Assembly (NCBI GenBank): GCA_002342025.1
Contig: DDPD01000020.1
Span: 1 to 49,121 of the forward strand
Direction: 5' to 3'
Source: Moraxellaceae bacterium UBA2477
Lineage (GTDB): Bacteria > Pseudomonadota > Gammaproteobacteria > Pseudomonadales > Moraxellaceae
DNA: 49,121 nt
Part shown: positions 23,618 through 32,871 of the stretch, one piece after another
Layout of the letters: each line of letters opens with the position of its first letter
Numbering within the stretch: position 1 is the stretch's first letter
Notes under the pieces: model-generated
Told to the model about the DNA's origin: nothing
Databases searched by the model: none
What the model saw: the letters and a program-made list of their open reading frames with translations, nothing else
Made by a program: the position numbers and the translations under genes

Positions 23618-24658
23618 ATGTTGTTTAAACGCCTCCTAGGGATGTTCTCCACCGACCTCGCTATCGATCTCGGTACCGCCAACACACTGGTTTACGTGCC
23701 TGAGCGCGGTATCGTTTTGGATGAGCCATCAGTTGTTGCCATCCGCACCTCCGGTGCTACTAAGACGGTCGTGGCTGTAGGTATGGACGCCAAGCGGATG
23801 CTGGGCCGTACACCGGGCAACATTGCCGCCATTCGTCCACTAAAAGACGGCGTGATTGCTGACTTTGAAGTCACCGAAAAAATGCTGCAGTACTTCATCA
23901 AGCGAGTGCATGACACAGGCTTTATGCCACCGCGTCCTCGTGTACTGGTCTGTGTGCCTTGCAAGTCGACATTGGTTGAGCGTCGTGCCATCCGTGAGTC
24001 CGTGCTGGGCGCGGGCGCACGCGAAGTGCGCTTGATTGAAGAGCCGATGGCCGCTGCCATTGGCGCAGGTCTGCCGATTGAGCAGGCATGTGGTTCCATG
24101 GTCGTCGATATTGGTGGTGGTACCACTGAAATTGCCGTGATCTCGCTGTCGGGCTCGGTATATTCTGACTCCGTCCGCATTGGCGGTGATCTGTTTGATG
24201 ATTGCATCGTGTCCTATGTTCGTCGTCAGCATGGCTGCTTGATTGGCGAAGCCACAGCTGAGCGTATCAAGCAAGAAATTGGTACGGCTTTCCCCGGTGG
24301 CGAGCTGCGTGAAATTGAAGTCCGTGGCCGTAACCTCGCTGAAGGCGTGCCTCGCACCTTTACGCTCAACTCCGATGAAATTCTGGGTGCTATTCAGGAT
24401 CCGTTGGCAGGTATCGTAACGGCGATCAAGAGCGCGCTGGAGCAGACACCGGCTGAGTTGTCCGCTGATATTGCGGAGCGTGGCATGGTGCTGACCGGTG
24501 GCGGCGCGCTGTTGCGTGACCTCGACAAGCTCTTGGCCAAAGAAACTGGCCTTCCCGTGATTGTGGCGGAAGACCCACTGACCTGCGTAGCACGTGGCGG
24601 TGGACGAGCACTTGAGTTCATCGACAACATCGCTTACGACATGTTGTTCCAGGATTAA
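23618..24658 (+). CDS. mreB: Rod-shape-determining protein MreB (bacterial actin)
   Basis: MreB is an actin-fold ATPase that forms membrane-bound filaments and guides lateral peptidoglycan synthesis. Motifs include the phosphate-1 loop IDLGTANTLVY, the phosphate-2 loop VDIGGGTTEIAV and the adenosine motif LTGGGALL. The N-terminal MLFKRLLGMF is an amphipathic membrane-binding helix. I start at the ATG at 23618 (346 residues, E. coli MreB 347). An upstream in-frame extension to 23549 is unconserved. The 208 bases to gatC contain a weak promoter-like pair, TTGTCC at 23504 and TAACCT at 23527 (17 bases apart). A terminator follows the gene before mreC. Confidence 0.98.
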   Translation: MLFKRLLGMFSTDLAIDLGTANTLVYVPERGIVLDEPSVVAIRTSGATKTVVAVGMDAKRMLGRTPGNIAAIRPLKDGVIADFEVTEKMLQYFIKRVHDTGFMPPRPRVLVCVPCKSTLVERRAIRESVLGAGAREVRLIEEPMAAAIGAGLPIEQACGSMVVDIGGGTTEIAVISLSGSVYSDSVRIGGDLFDDCIVSYVRRQHGCLIGEATAERIKQEIGTAFPGGELREIEVRGRNLAEGVPRTFTLNSDEILGAIQDPLAGIVTAIKSALEQTPAELSADIAERGMVLTGGGALLRDLDKLLAKETGLPVIVAEDPLTCVARGGGRALEFIDNIAYDMLFQD

Positions 24659-24674
24659 GTTATCGCTGGGTGGT

Positions 24675-24701
24675 AAGAGCCGGCCAATGTGCCGGCTTTT
24701 T
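24675..24701 (+). terminator. Terminator between mreB and mreC
   Basis: GCCGGC (24679-24684) pairs with GCCGGC (24691-24696), and A-T and G-T pairs extend the stem outward to 24675/24700. The loop is CAATGT and a T run follows. It should end most mreB messages, so that MreB is made in excess over MreC and MreD. Confidence 0.85.
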
Positions 24702-24724
24702 CATATTTTCCTTGCGGGCATGGC

Positions 24725-24752
24725 TTGTCTCTGTGGCTAGGCCGTGTATAAA
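24725..24752 (+). promoter_or_regulatory. Probable promoter for mreC
   Basis: TTGTCT (24725-24730) and TATAAA (24747-24752) are 16 bases apart and lie just after the mreB terminator. Transcription would begin near 24759, about 30 bases before the proposed mreC start. Confidence 0.6.
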
Positions 24753-24776
24753 AACACAAGGTAACACGGTGCCCTC

Positions 24777-24790
24777 GGGAGGCCATCATC
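24777..24790 (+). promoter_or_regulatory. mreC ribosome-binding site pointing to an ATC start
   Basis: GGGAGG (24777-24782) is the only strong Shine-Dalgarno sequence here. In the mreC frame it is followed by ATC at 24785 and 24788, the second at 5-base spacing. The first conventional codon, TTG at 24800, is 17 bases away, which is too far. Confidence 0.5.
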
Positions 24791-25765
24791 GACAACTCGT
24801 TGTTTACTCGTCAGCGCGGCGACAGGGTTCATATTCTCGCGACTTTGACGTTATCCGCAACATTGCTTGTGGGCGACAGCTTTCAGTGGGGCTGGCTTGC
24901 TGCGTTGCAACGGCAGCTCTATGCCATCGTAGAGCCGGTCTATATGGCGATTGCTTTGCCCGGCGCTGTCGTGGATGAGGTGGCCGATGTAATGCGTTTT
25001 GGCGGGGCTCTCAAGAAAGAAAATGCACACTTGCGCCAGGTGAATTTGGTGCTATCGGCACGCGTACAAAAATTATCCTACCTGAGTAATGACAACGCAC
25101 GGTTACGTGATCTGAAAGTCGCAGCAGAGTCTCTTGATAACCGAGTGGCGGTAGCGGAAGTGATTGGTGTGGATCCAGATACAACACACCATATCTTAAT
25201 CATTAATCTGGGCGCTAATGCGGGGCTATTTAAAGGGCAGCCTGTTTTAGATGCTCGTGGAGTCGTTGGTAGAGTCCAGTTCGTGGGGAAACAAACGGCT
25301 CGTATTATGCTGATTTCAGACCGACAACATTCAGTGCCTGTTCGTATCAACCGCAATGGTATTCGAGCCATTTTGAGTGGCACCGGAGATCCTGATGAGC
25401 TTTCACTTCAGTTCGTCCCGGAAACGGCAGATATTAAAAAGGGTGATTTATTGGTGACCTCTGGGCTGGGGCAAGACTTTCCTGCTGGCTATCCCGTTGG
25501 GGTTGTGACGCGCATTCGTAAAGTGCCTGGCGAGCAGTTCTTAGAGGTATCAGCGAATGCGGTTGCTGCCTTAGATCGTAGTCGTTATTTATTAGCGTTG
25601 TTTGAGCGTCCGACTGTTGCCACAAGCGTTCCTTTGCCTGAGTCATCTGTGACCACGCCACCGGTGTCCCCACCTGCTGTTAGTGCGCCGGTATCGGAAG
25701 CTAGTGCTCAACCTACCCCGTCCAGCACTCCTACTCCTGATGCGCCAGAGGTGCCCCGTGGCTAG
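24788..25765 (+). CDS. mreC: Rod-shape-determining protein MreC
   Basis: MreC is an inner-membrane elongasome protein that bridges MreB/MreD with the PBP2-RodA synthase. It has an N-terminal membrane helix (about residues 14-35), a periplasmic coiled coil (LKKENAHLRQVNLVLSARV) and the paired beta-barrel domain (about 125-275, with ARIMLISDRQHSVPVR). The last about 50 residues are a Pro/Ser/Thr-rich tail (PPVSPPAVSAPVS), probably disordered. No ATG is available; the options are TTG at 24800 (321 residues) or ATC at 24788 (325 residues), which fits the Shine-Dalgarno better. The 3-prime end overlaps mreD by 8 bases. A separate promoter after the mreB terminator seems to drive it. Confidence 0.92.
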   Translation: MDNSLFTRQRGDRVHILATLTLSATLLVGDSFQWGWLAALQRQLYAIVEPVYMAIALPGAVVDEVADVMRFGGALKKENAHLRQVNLVLSARVQKLSYLSNDNARLRDLKVAAESLDNRVAVAEVIGVDPDTTHHILIINLGANAGLFKGQPVLDARGVVGRVQFVGKQTARIMLISDRQHSVPVRINRNGIRAILSGTGDPDELSLQFVPETADIKKGDLLVTSGLGQDFPAGYPVGVVTRIRKVPGEQFLEVSANAVAALDRSRYLLALFERPTVATSVPLPESSVTTPPVSPPAVSAPVSEASAQPTPSSTPTPDAPEVPRG

Positions 25766-26234
25766 CAACCCGCGTAGTCCATTTCTAGCGATTATCTGGA
25801 GCTTATTAGCAGCCCTGCTAATGAGCATTCTGCCTTTGCCTGACGCGTTGCAGGCGTGGCGACCAGAGTGGGTCATGCTAGTGCTGATATTTTGGGTCAT
25901 GCATGCTCCATCATGGGTAGGCCTTTGGTTTGCTTTCGTCATGGGGTTGCTGCTTGATGTGTTTTTGGCGGGTCCGCTCGGGCTCCATTCTTTAGCTCTC
26001 GTGCTCGTTATTTTTGTCACCCGCATGACGCAACGATGGTCAGGCATTTTTTCGGTACGTCAAACCACTGCGCTGGTTTTCTTGCTAATTTTGTTTGAGC
26101 GTTTGGTGATGTATTTCGTACTTGCTATGCGAAACGAAGCGCCAGCTGACTTAAGCTATTTCTGGCCAGCTGTAGCCAGTGCCTTGATCTGGCCGACGGT
26201 TCTGTTGTCTTTACGCCGCTGGACGCAGCGTTAA
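25758..26234 (+). CDS. mreD: Rod-shape-determining protein MreD
   Basis: MreD is a small polytopic inner-membrane protein of the elongasome. The 158 residues (E. coli 162) form about five hydrophobic segments, with a GLLLDVFLAGPLG-type motif in the middle that is typical of the family. I choose the GTG at 25758, overlapping the mreC stop by 8 bases, because AGAGG lies 6 bases upstream. An in-frame ATG at 25740 would add six residues and is the alternative. The stop overlaps the maf start (TAATG), so mreC-mreD-maf are tightly coupled. Confidence 0.93.
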   Translation: MASNPRSPFLAIIWSLLAALLMSILPLPDALQAWRPEWVMLVLIFWVMHAPSWVGLWFAFVMGLLLDVFLAGPLGLHSLALVLVIFVTRMTQRWSGIFSVRQTTALVFLLILFERLVMYFVLAMRNEAPADLSYFWPAVASALIWPTVLLSLRRWTQR

Positions 26235-26824
26235 TGATGTCTGGCGGACTTTATTTGGCTTCGGCCTCTCCACGGCGTGCTGATTTGCTTCGGCAAATTG
26301 GTATTACTGCTCGATGTTTGCCGGCTGATGTTGATGAGTCTCTGCGTTTGGGTGAGTCCCCCGATGACTACGTTCTTCGCCTGGCTTTGGCAAAAGCAGA
26401 AACTGTTGCTGCTCGCTTAGTTCATATCCAAGACCCTATCTGGGTGTTAGCAGCTGATACGACGGTGGTGGCGGGGGGAGAAATTCTTGCCAAGCCCGAA
26501 AGCTTTGCCGACGCGCAACGGATCTGGCGTCATCTCTCTGCACCTGATCATCGTGTGCTGACCGGTATTGCTCTTTGGCATGCGGGTAAAGTTAAGCATT
26601 GCGTCGTAACGACACGGGTAGACTTTGCTGGAATTCCTGAAGCAGACCAAAAAGCGTATTGGGAGACCGGTGAGCCACAAGACAAAGCAGGCGCTTATGC
26701 CATTCAGGGCCGAGCTGCGTTATATATTCGCGGCATAGAAGGCAGCTATAGCAACGTGGTGGGTTTGCCATTGGCTGAAACAGCCGCCTTACTGCGGGAC
26801 GCGAATTTTCCACTTTGGCCTTAA
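26234..26824 (+). CDS. maf: Maf-family nucleoside triphosphate pyrophosphatase (YhdE type)
   Basis: Maf proteins hydrolyse dTTP, UTP and modified pyrimidine triphosphates to the monophosphates, and their overproduction can affect septation. SASPRR at residues 10-15 is the diagnostic N-terminal motif. ADTTVV, KAGAYAIQGRAA and GSYSNVVGLPL are conserved blocks that include the catalytic aspartate. The length is 196 residues. The position after mreD matches the YhdE type rather than YceF. Two adjacent ATG codons (26234, 26237) are possible; the first overlaps the mreD stop. Confidence 0.94.
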   Translation: MMSGGLYLASASPRRADLLRQIGITARCLPADVDESLRLGESPDDYVLRLALAKAETVAARLVHIQDPIWVLAADTTVVAGGEILAKPESFADAQRIWRHLSAPDHRVLTGIALWHAGKVKHCVVTTRVDFAGIPEADQKAYWETGEPQDKAGAYAIQGRAALYIRGIEGSYSNVVGLPLAETAALLRDANFPLWP

Positions 26825-26832
26825 GGAGTGCT

Positions 26833-28308
26833 ATGCGCACCCTCAGCACGGATGAAGTCTTAATCAATGTCACGCCCATGGAGTCGCGTGTCGCTCTGAT
26901 TGAGAATGGCGTAGTGCAAGAGCTGTTTATTGAGCGAACGGCAAAACGCGGTTTGGTCGGCAATATTTATCGCGGCAAAGTCGTTCGGGTCTTGCCGGGA
27001 ATGCAGGCTGCTTTTATAGATATTGGCCTAGAGCGTACAGCGTTTTTACACATCAATGAGGTGCGCATTCCGCCCAAAGGCCTGCGCCCACAAACCATCC
27101 AAGAGTGCCTGCATGACGGCATGTCCGTTACTGTTCAGGTCATGAAAGACATGATGGGCAGCAAGGGGGCTAGGCTGACCATGGACTTGTCCATTCCCTC
27201 GCGTTACCTCGTCTATATGCCTTATAGCGACCAAATTGGCGTGTCGCAAAAAATTGAAGATGAGCCCGAGCGTGAGCGCTTAAAACAGTGGATTCGTCGC
27301 TTGCGAGAGACCTCTCCCGATGAGCTCGGTGGCGGCTTTATCATCCGCACGGTTGCTGAAGGCGCACATGATGCTGAGCTTGATCACGACATGGCGTTTT
27401 TGCTCAAACTTTGGCGTCATGTTCGCGAGCGAGCCATTTATACCAATGGCCCAGCCTTGATTTATGAGGAGCTGCCGCTCTCCTTGCGCACCTTGCGCGA
27501 TATTGTCGGCGCCAGCGTGTTGAAGGTGCTCATAGATTCTCGTGAAACCTACGCCAAGGCGATTGAGTTTGTGCGCGAGTTTGTGCCGGGCTTGGAGTCG
27601 CGCTTAGAGCACTACCCCGGAGAGCGCCCACTTTTTGATTTATATAATGTCGAAGACGATTTGCAGAAAGCCTTGCAGCGCAAAGTGCTGCTGAAGTCGG
27701 GTGGTTATCTGATTATTGATCAGACCGAAGCCATGACCACGGTAGACGTGAATACCGGCTCGTTTGTTGGCTCACGTAACCTTGAAGACACCGTGTTTAA
27801 AACCAATCTCGAAGCCACGCATGCGATTGCTCGACATCTGCGCTTACGCAACCTCGGTGGCATCATCATCCTCGACTTTATTGACATGCAGGAAGAGGAT
27901 CACCGCAGTCAGGTCTTGCGCTCGCTGGAAAAAATGCTCAGCCGTGATCATGCTAAAACGAAGATCACTCAAGTCTCTGAGTTGGGCTTAGTGGAGATGA
28001 CGCGCAAGCGCACAAGAGAGTCCTTAGAGCATTTGCTATGTGAGGGCTGTCCGACTTGTGCGGGCCGAGGTACCGTTAAAACAGCAGAAACAGTCTGCTT
28101 TGAGATTTTTCGAGAGATTCTTCGTGAGGCGAGGGCCTATGATGCCGCTCACGGATACTCTGTCGTGGCCAATCAGCGTGTCATAGATCGTCTGCTGGGC
28201 GAAGAGTCTGCGGCGGTGGCGGATCTGGAGCACTTTGTGGGTAAGCCCATACGCTTCCAAGTCGAGGCGATGTATCACCAGGAGCAGTACGATGTGGTTT
28301 TGCTCTAA
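26833..28308 (+). CDS. rng: Ribonuclease G
   Basis: RNase G is an endoribonuclease that matures the 5-prime end of 16S rRNA and trims some messages. It has an N-terminal S1 RNA-binding domain (VGNIYRGKVVRVLPGMQAAF at residues 40-60), the RNase E/G catalytic domain with the DVNTGSFVG and DFIDM aspartate motifs, and a CPTCAGRG zinc-link motif. It lacks the long RNase E tail. The 491 residues match E. coli RNase G (489). AAGGAG lies 5 bases before the ATG at 26833. The gene sits 8 bases after maf in the mre cluster, as in many gammaproteobacteria. Confidence 0.96.
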   Translation: MRTLSTDEVLINVTPMESRVALIENGVVQELFIERTAKRGLVGNIYRGKVVRVLPGMQAAFIDIGLERTAFLHINEVRIPPKGLRPQTIQECLHDGMSVTVQVMKDMMGSKGARLTMDLSIPSRYLVYMPYSDQIGVSQKIEDEPERERLKQWIRRLRETSPDELGGGFIIRTVAEGAHDAELDHDMAFLLKLWRHVRERAIYTNGPALIYEELPLSLRTLRDIVGASVLKVLIDSRETYAKAIEFVREFVPGLESRLEHYPGERPLFDLYNVEDDLQKALQRKVLLKSGGYLIIDQTEAMTTVDVNTGSFVGSRNLEDTVFKTNLEATHAIARHLRLRNLGGIIILDFIDMQEEDHRSQVLRSLEKMLSRDHAKTKITQVSELGLVEMTRKRTRESLEHLLCEGCPTCAGRGTVKTAETVCFEIFREILREARAYDAAHGYSVVANQRVIDRLLGEESAAVADLEHFVGKPIRFQVEAMYHQEQYDVVLL

Positions 28309-28326
28309 CGCGCGTGAGTTGAGCGA

Positions 28327-31300
28327 GTGACACACACGGTGTCGCGCTTAGATCGTGTATTGCATAGCAGCTTAATGGTATTGGCTGCTCTGCTCATCCC
28401 ACTTGCCTTAGTGGTGGGTTTGGGTCGTGAGCTCATGCCCTATGTGGGTGATCAAAAGCAACATGTTGAACACTGGTTAAGCGCAAAATCCGGCTTAGAT
28501 ATTCGTATCGGTACGTTAGCGGGCGATTGGCGCCAATTAAGTCCTGTGCTTACCGCAAAAGATATTACGCTGCGTGATCCTGCCCATCCTGAGAAGGTGC
28601 TTTTAACGATTCCTTCCATGTCGACAACGCCAGACTGGTGGGCGACCTTACTCGATCTCAGTCCACGATTACGCACCACGCTTACAGGGCTGCAAGTGAC
28701 GTTGTTGGCTGCCCCGGACGGCAGTATTCAAGTGAAAGAGTTCGCTAGTTTAAAGCAGTCTGATCCGGCGAATGCCTTGAAGGGGTTGCGTTGGCTTTTG
28801 GCTCAGCCCGGGTTGACGCTAGAAGATAACCAATTGCATTGGCAGGTTTCTGGCCAACCCCGTTTGACCCTTAAAAAGCTGCACTTAACCCAATTTAATG
28901 CCGTGTCGGATTATCGTCTTCAGGTGGGCTTCACACTGGCCGGTAGTGAGGAAGAGCAGCAAGCTCTACTGGTCATGGGGCAGGATCCAATGGCATGGCG
29001 TGACAGCCCATGGCAGTTGTATGTGCAAATGAACACGCTATCGGCTTGGCAGCCTTGGCTTAACAGTCTTAAGTCCATTTGGCCGATACCGTCAATCAGT
29101 GATTTGCAATTAAAGCAGGGTGATTTAAAGCTCTGGCTGGGGAGCAAGGGAGGCGCTCCGCGCACGCTATCGGCCGCGCTCAATAACGTTGACGCTACGG
29201 TTGCATTGCCTGCACATGGGGAGCAGAGCATCGTCGGGCTGAGCGGTGTGCTGAACATGACGCATCACGCAGATAATTGGACATTTGCGGGCGATGATCT
29301 GGCGGGTCAGCTCAATGGATTGGCGCTGCCGTTGCGCCGATTTGCGGTCGATTTACGACCCGATAAAATGACTATTGCGGCGGCTCGTATGGTCCTGCCG
29401 CAGTTACAAGCTCATGCACTTCAGTTGAAGTTACTGCCCCAGCGGCTGGTGGCTCAGTTGGCAGAGGCGCAGCCGCAAGGCGTCTTGCCACGGCTTCATC
29501 TGCAGCTAGATAAGACGCAGGCAGGTTGGCAATTTCAGCGTGTAGAAGCGGAGTTTAAAGCACTCAGTGTTAAGCCTCAGGGCAAGCGCCCTGGCTTCGA
29601 GCGAATGGCAGGGTGGCTAAGAACAAGCGCCCGCACAGGGCTGGTTTATTTCGATACGCGCCAAGCTCGATTGTTGCTGCCCGACGTCTTTCGCGAACCG
29701 ATCGCGGTAGATAGCCTGCAGGGTGGGGTGCGCTGGCAGCATCGAGAGGGCTTATGGCATATCGATAGTGATGTGTTAAAGCTAGTGAATGCCGATGCTG
29801 AAGCGAATGCTCAGTTTGCGTTGCGCCTGCCGGACAAGAATCCAGGCCAAGGTCAGTTGGAGCTACTCGCAGGCCTACGCAATGCCAAGTTGGCTAGTGC
29901 GTATCGCTATGTGCCGTGGCATTCAGCGGGCGACAATACGTTGGCCTGGCTCAAAAAGTCGCTGACATCGGGAGACATTGAGCAGGCTAGCTTTGTTCAT
30001 ATCGGCCCACTTTACGGCGGCCCAAAGGGCGGCCGTCTGGATATGCAATTCAAACTGAAGAACGCTGTCCTAGACTACGTGCCGGGCTGGCCCGTGCTCT
30101 CTGGCTTAGATGCTACCGTGGATATTTCTGGGCAGCGCTTAACCGTGCGCGGTGAGCGCGGCAACATACTCTCTGCTCAGGCCAAGAATCTGGTCGCTGA
30201 CATTCCGGATCTTCACCGCCCCGTGTTATCCATTAACGCAGACCTAGCGCTGGATTTAACGGATGTCGATAAGCTATTAGCCGAGTCGCCTTTAAAGAAA
30301 CAGACTGCCGGGGTGGCTGAGCGGTTGGCATTGTCTGGCCCTGCGCAGGCTCGTTTGACCCTTTCCGTGCCGTTGTCATCAGGCACCACCGCGGTGAAAG
30401 TAGATGCGCAACTGAATAACGCAGTCATTGAGCTGGCGCAGGAGAATCTGCGATTTGAACAGGTCAAAGGCGCTCTTCGATTTGATAGTCAGCAAGGCTT
30501 GGATGCGTCATCTCTGCAGGCAGCTCTTTGGCAAAAACCAGTGACCATCCAATTGCGCGGTGAGCAGCGTCGGGGGCAGTGGTGGCAACAAAAAGTATTT
30601 GTTCAAGCACCCATTGATATGACGGCGTTAGGTCGTTGGTCTGGCGTAGATGTTTTGCGCTACGCCCGAGGTGGCTCAGTGGCTGATGTGCAGGTGAATT
30701 TGCCTGTCTCGGCACCCGGGTTAAGTAGTTTGCAAATCAATAGTAGCCTGGTGGGCACGCAAATTCTGTTGCCCGCGCCTCTGGGCAAGTTGGCAGCCAC
30801 TCCTCTGCCGATGCGCTACCAAACAACACTCGGCCAAGCGCCAGAGCACAAGGCCAGTGTGACGCTGGGGAATGACCTGCGCATGGGTGTCGTCACCAAA
30901 AATGGTGGGATTCAACGCGCATTAATTCGCTACGGCGTACCTGGTTTAGCTTGGCCCAGTCAGAGTGGTATTTCTGCCGATTTGCGCGTCGCCAAAGTGA
31001 ACCTTTCCGCGTGGCAAGATTTTATCGCACAGCCGGTATTGGCCTTGCCGGGTCGAAAATCCATGACGGCGGAATTGCCGGCATTGCATCAGATCAATCT
31101 GGAAACAGACGCGTTGCAATTAGGTGACGAGAGTTTTTCCAATACGCGCATTAGGGCCACGAAAATTGATAGCGCGTGGGACTTCCAGCTGAAAGGTTTG
31201 CAGCCTGCGCGCTGGCCTAATTGGCCGGTGACCGAAGTGTCTGGGGTGTTGCGACAACAAAATCAGGCATGGATGCTTTCGCCATTAACGCTCAAACAGC

Positions 31301-32034
31301 CGCTTTTGAATTTTGCAGGCAGTGCCACATGGGGTCTGCAAGGCGAAAAAATGACGCAGGTAAAGGGGAAGCTTGAAGCGAAAGATATCGGTGAAGTCAT
31401 GGCCCAAATGGGTGTTGCCAATGCCCTGAGTAGTGAGTCCTTAGAGGCTAGCGGTGAGTTGTTTTGGCCCGGCGCTCCCAATGAGTTCAGCCTTAATCAA
31501 AGTTCAGGCAATGTGACGGCGACGCTGAGGCAGGGACGTTTAAAAGAAGTGAGTGGCGTCAATTTAGCGACCCGAATTTTTGGCCTGATTAACGCCAGTA
31601 ATTTATTAAGACGCCTGCGCTTCGATTTCACCGATATCACGCGCAAAGGCATTAATTACGACAAAATTATTGTGAAGGCGGATCTCAATCAAGGGGTGCT
31701 CAAGCCTGCACAATTTGATTTAGAAGGGCCCACGGTACAGATTCGCGGGCGTGGTTGGGTCAATCTCAATACTCAAACTTTAGATCAGCAGTTGCGTGTG
31801 GGTGTTCCCGTCAGTAGTGCTGTGCCGGTGCTTGCTGGCTTTTTGGCGGGCCCCATTGTGGGCGGCGCTTTAGTCGCGGCCGATCTTTTATTGGATAAGC
31901 AGCTGGCAAAACTCACCTCAGTTCGCTACCGGGTCAGTGGTAGTTGGGAGAACTTGGTTGTTGACGATGAGGCTTTGGAATCGTTGCCGGCGAACCTGCC
32001 CAAGTCGGATGCAGCAACGGATCCCAAGCCATGA
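28327..32034 (+). CDS. yhdP: YhdP-family AsmA-like protein (TIGR02099 type)
   Basis: YhdP is a very large inner-membrane-anchored periplasmic protein thought to form a groove that carries phospholipids to the outer membrane. The 1235 residues start with a membrane helix (about residues 15-37), continue with beta-rich repeats, and end with the AsmA-type C-terminal block (RLRFDFTDITRKGINYDKI, then VSSAVPVLAGFLAGPIVGG). The start is a GTG at 28327, 18 bases after rng. The next gene overlaps it by 4 bases. Its place between rng and a nitrilase-family gene is the normal order. It fits functionally with the Mla and Lpt genes in the window. Confidence 0.94.
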   Translation: MTHTVSRLDRVLHSSLMVLAALLIPLALVVGLGRELMPYVGDQKQHVEHWLSAKSGLDIRIGTLAGDWRQLSPVLTAKDITLRDPAHPEKVLLTIPSMSTTPDWWATLLDLSPRLRTTLTGLQVTLLAAPDGSIQVKEFASLKQSDPANALKGLRWLLAQPGLTLEDNQLHWQVSGQPRLTLKKLHLTQFNAVSDYRLQVGFTLAGSEEEQQALLVMGQDPMAWRDSPWQLYVQMNTLSAWQPWLNSLKSIWPIPSISDLQLKQGDLKLWLGSKGGAPRTLSAALNNVDATVALPAHGEQSIVGLSGVLNMTHHADNWTFAGDDLAGQLNGLALPLRRFAVDLRPDKMTIAAARMVLPQLQAHALQLKLLPQRLVAQLAEAQPQGVLPRLHLQLDKTQAGWQFQRVEAEFKALSVKPQGKRPGFERMAGWLRTSARTGLVYFDTRQARLLLPDVFREPIAVDSLQGGVRWQHREGLWHIDSDVLKLVNADAEANAQFALRLPDKNPGQGQLELLAGLRNAKLASAYRYVPWHSAGDNTLAWLKKSLTSGDIEQASFVHIGPLYGGPKGGRLDMQFKLKNAVLDYVPGWPVLSGLDATVDISGQRLTVRGERGNILSAQAKNLVADIPDLHRPVLSINADLALDLTDVDKLLAESPLKKQTAGVAERLALSGPAQARLTLSVPLSSGTTAVKVDAQLNNAVIELAQENLRFEQVKGALRFDSQQGLDASSLQAALWQKPVTIQLRGEQRRGQWWQQKVFVQAPIDMTALGRWSGVDVLRYARGGSVADVQVNLPVSAPGLSSLQINSSLVGTQILLPAPLGKLAATPLPMRYQTTLGQAPEHKASVTLGNDLRMGVVTKNGGIQRALIRYGVPGLAWPSQSGISADLRVAKVNLSAWQDFIAQPVLALPGRKSMTAELPALHQINLETDALQLGDESFSNTRIRATKIDSAWDFQLKGLQPARWPNWPVTEVSGVLRQQNQAWMLSPLTLKQPLLNFAGSATWGLQGEKMTQVKGKLEAKDIGEVMAQMGVANALSSESLEASGELFWPGAPNEFSLNQSSGNVTATLRQGRLKEVSGVNLATRIFGLINASNLLRRLRFDFTDITRKGINYDKIIVKADLNQGVLKPAQFDLEGPTVQIRGRGWVNLNTQTLDQQLRVGVPVSSAVPVLAGFLAGPIVGGALVAADLLLDKQLAKLTSVRYRVSGSWENLVVDDEALESLPANLPKSDAATDPKP

Positions 32035-32855
32035 ATAAAGCCTGCGTTGCTGCTTGGCAAATGGTGAGTAGCTCGGAGTGGTCCGATAATCAGGCCAGTT
32101 TAGCTCGCGGCTTTGCGCAAGCGGCTCATGCAGGCGTAAAGCTATTACTAATCCCCGAGAATGCCGCCATTTTTGGTGCAGCAGCGCAGCTGGCTGAGGC
32201 CGGGCAGATTCAGCTCATCATGAAGTGGTTTTCTGATCAGGCGCGGCAGCATGAACTGACCTTGATCGCCGGCACACTCCCGCTCAGACAGCGCCCTGAT
32301 GGTGTCACAGTACCTGGAGACCGTGTGCGCAGTGCAACACTGGTTTTTGGCCCTGATGGCGCTTTGCTGGGACGCTACGATAAGCGCCATCTTTTCGATG
32401 TTGATGTGCCAGACGCGCAAGGTCGCTACCAAGAGTCGGCCACCTTTGAGCCCGGCGATGACATTCCCCTGATCGAAACACCTGTCGGACGTGTCGGTGT
32501 GCTGACCTGCTATGACCTGCGATTTCCTGAGCAAGCGCGACATCTGCGCCGCTTAGGCGCGGATATCTTAGTGGTGCCTGCCGCATTTACCGCAGTGACC
32601 GGCGAGGCGCATTGGCAGGTACTGTTGCGTGCCCGTGCGATTGAAAATCAATGTTTGGTCATCGCGGCAGGTCAGGGTGGGCAGCATAGTGAGCAGCGCA
32701 AAACCTGGGGTCATAGCCAAGTGATCAATGCGTGGGGTGAGGTTCTGGCAGAGCGCCATGAGTCGGGCGAAGGGTTGGTTACGGCGTTGTACGATGAGAG
32801 TGAGCAGCATGAATTAAGGCGACGAATGCCGGTGGAGCAGCATCGTCGCGATTAA
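32031..32855 (+). CDS. Carbon-nitrogen hydrolase (Nit2-like amidase)
   Basis: This is a cytoplasmic amidase of the nitrilase superfamily, 274 residues. The Glu-Lys-Cys triad is E43 (LLIPENAA), K118 (RYDKRHLFD) and C160 (LTCYDLRFPE). Sequence and the position after yhdP match the Nit group. Members of that group hydrolyse the amide of deaminated glutathione or omega-amides such as alpha-ketoglutaramate, acting as metabolite repair. Substrate is inferred from the family. The start overlaps the yhdP stop (ATGA). The gene ends 16 bases from the convergent yjgA. tldD, which follows in Pseudomonas, is absent here. Confidence 0.9.
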   Translation: MNKACVAAWQMVSSSEWSDNQASLARGFAQAAHAGVKLLLIPENAAIFGAAAQLAEAGQIQLIMKWFSDQARQHELTLIAGTLPLRQRPDGVTVPGDRVRSATLVFGPDGALLGRYDKRHLFDVDVPDAQGRYQESATFEPGDDIPLIETPVGRVGVLTCYDLRFPEQARHLRRLGADILVVPAAFTAVTGEAHWQVLLRARAIENQCLVIAAGQGGQHSEQRKTWGHSQVINAWGEVLAERHESGEGLVTALYDESEQHELRRRMPVEQHRRD

Positions 32856-32871
32856 GCAATAAACCATCCCA

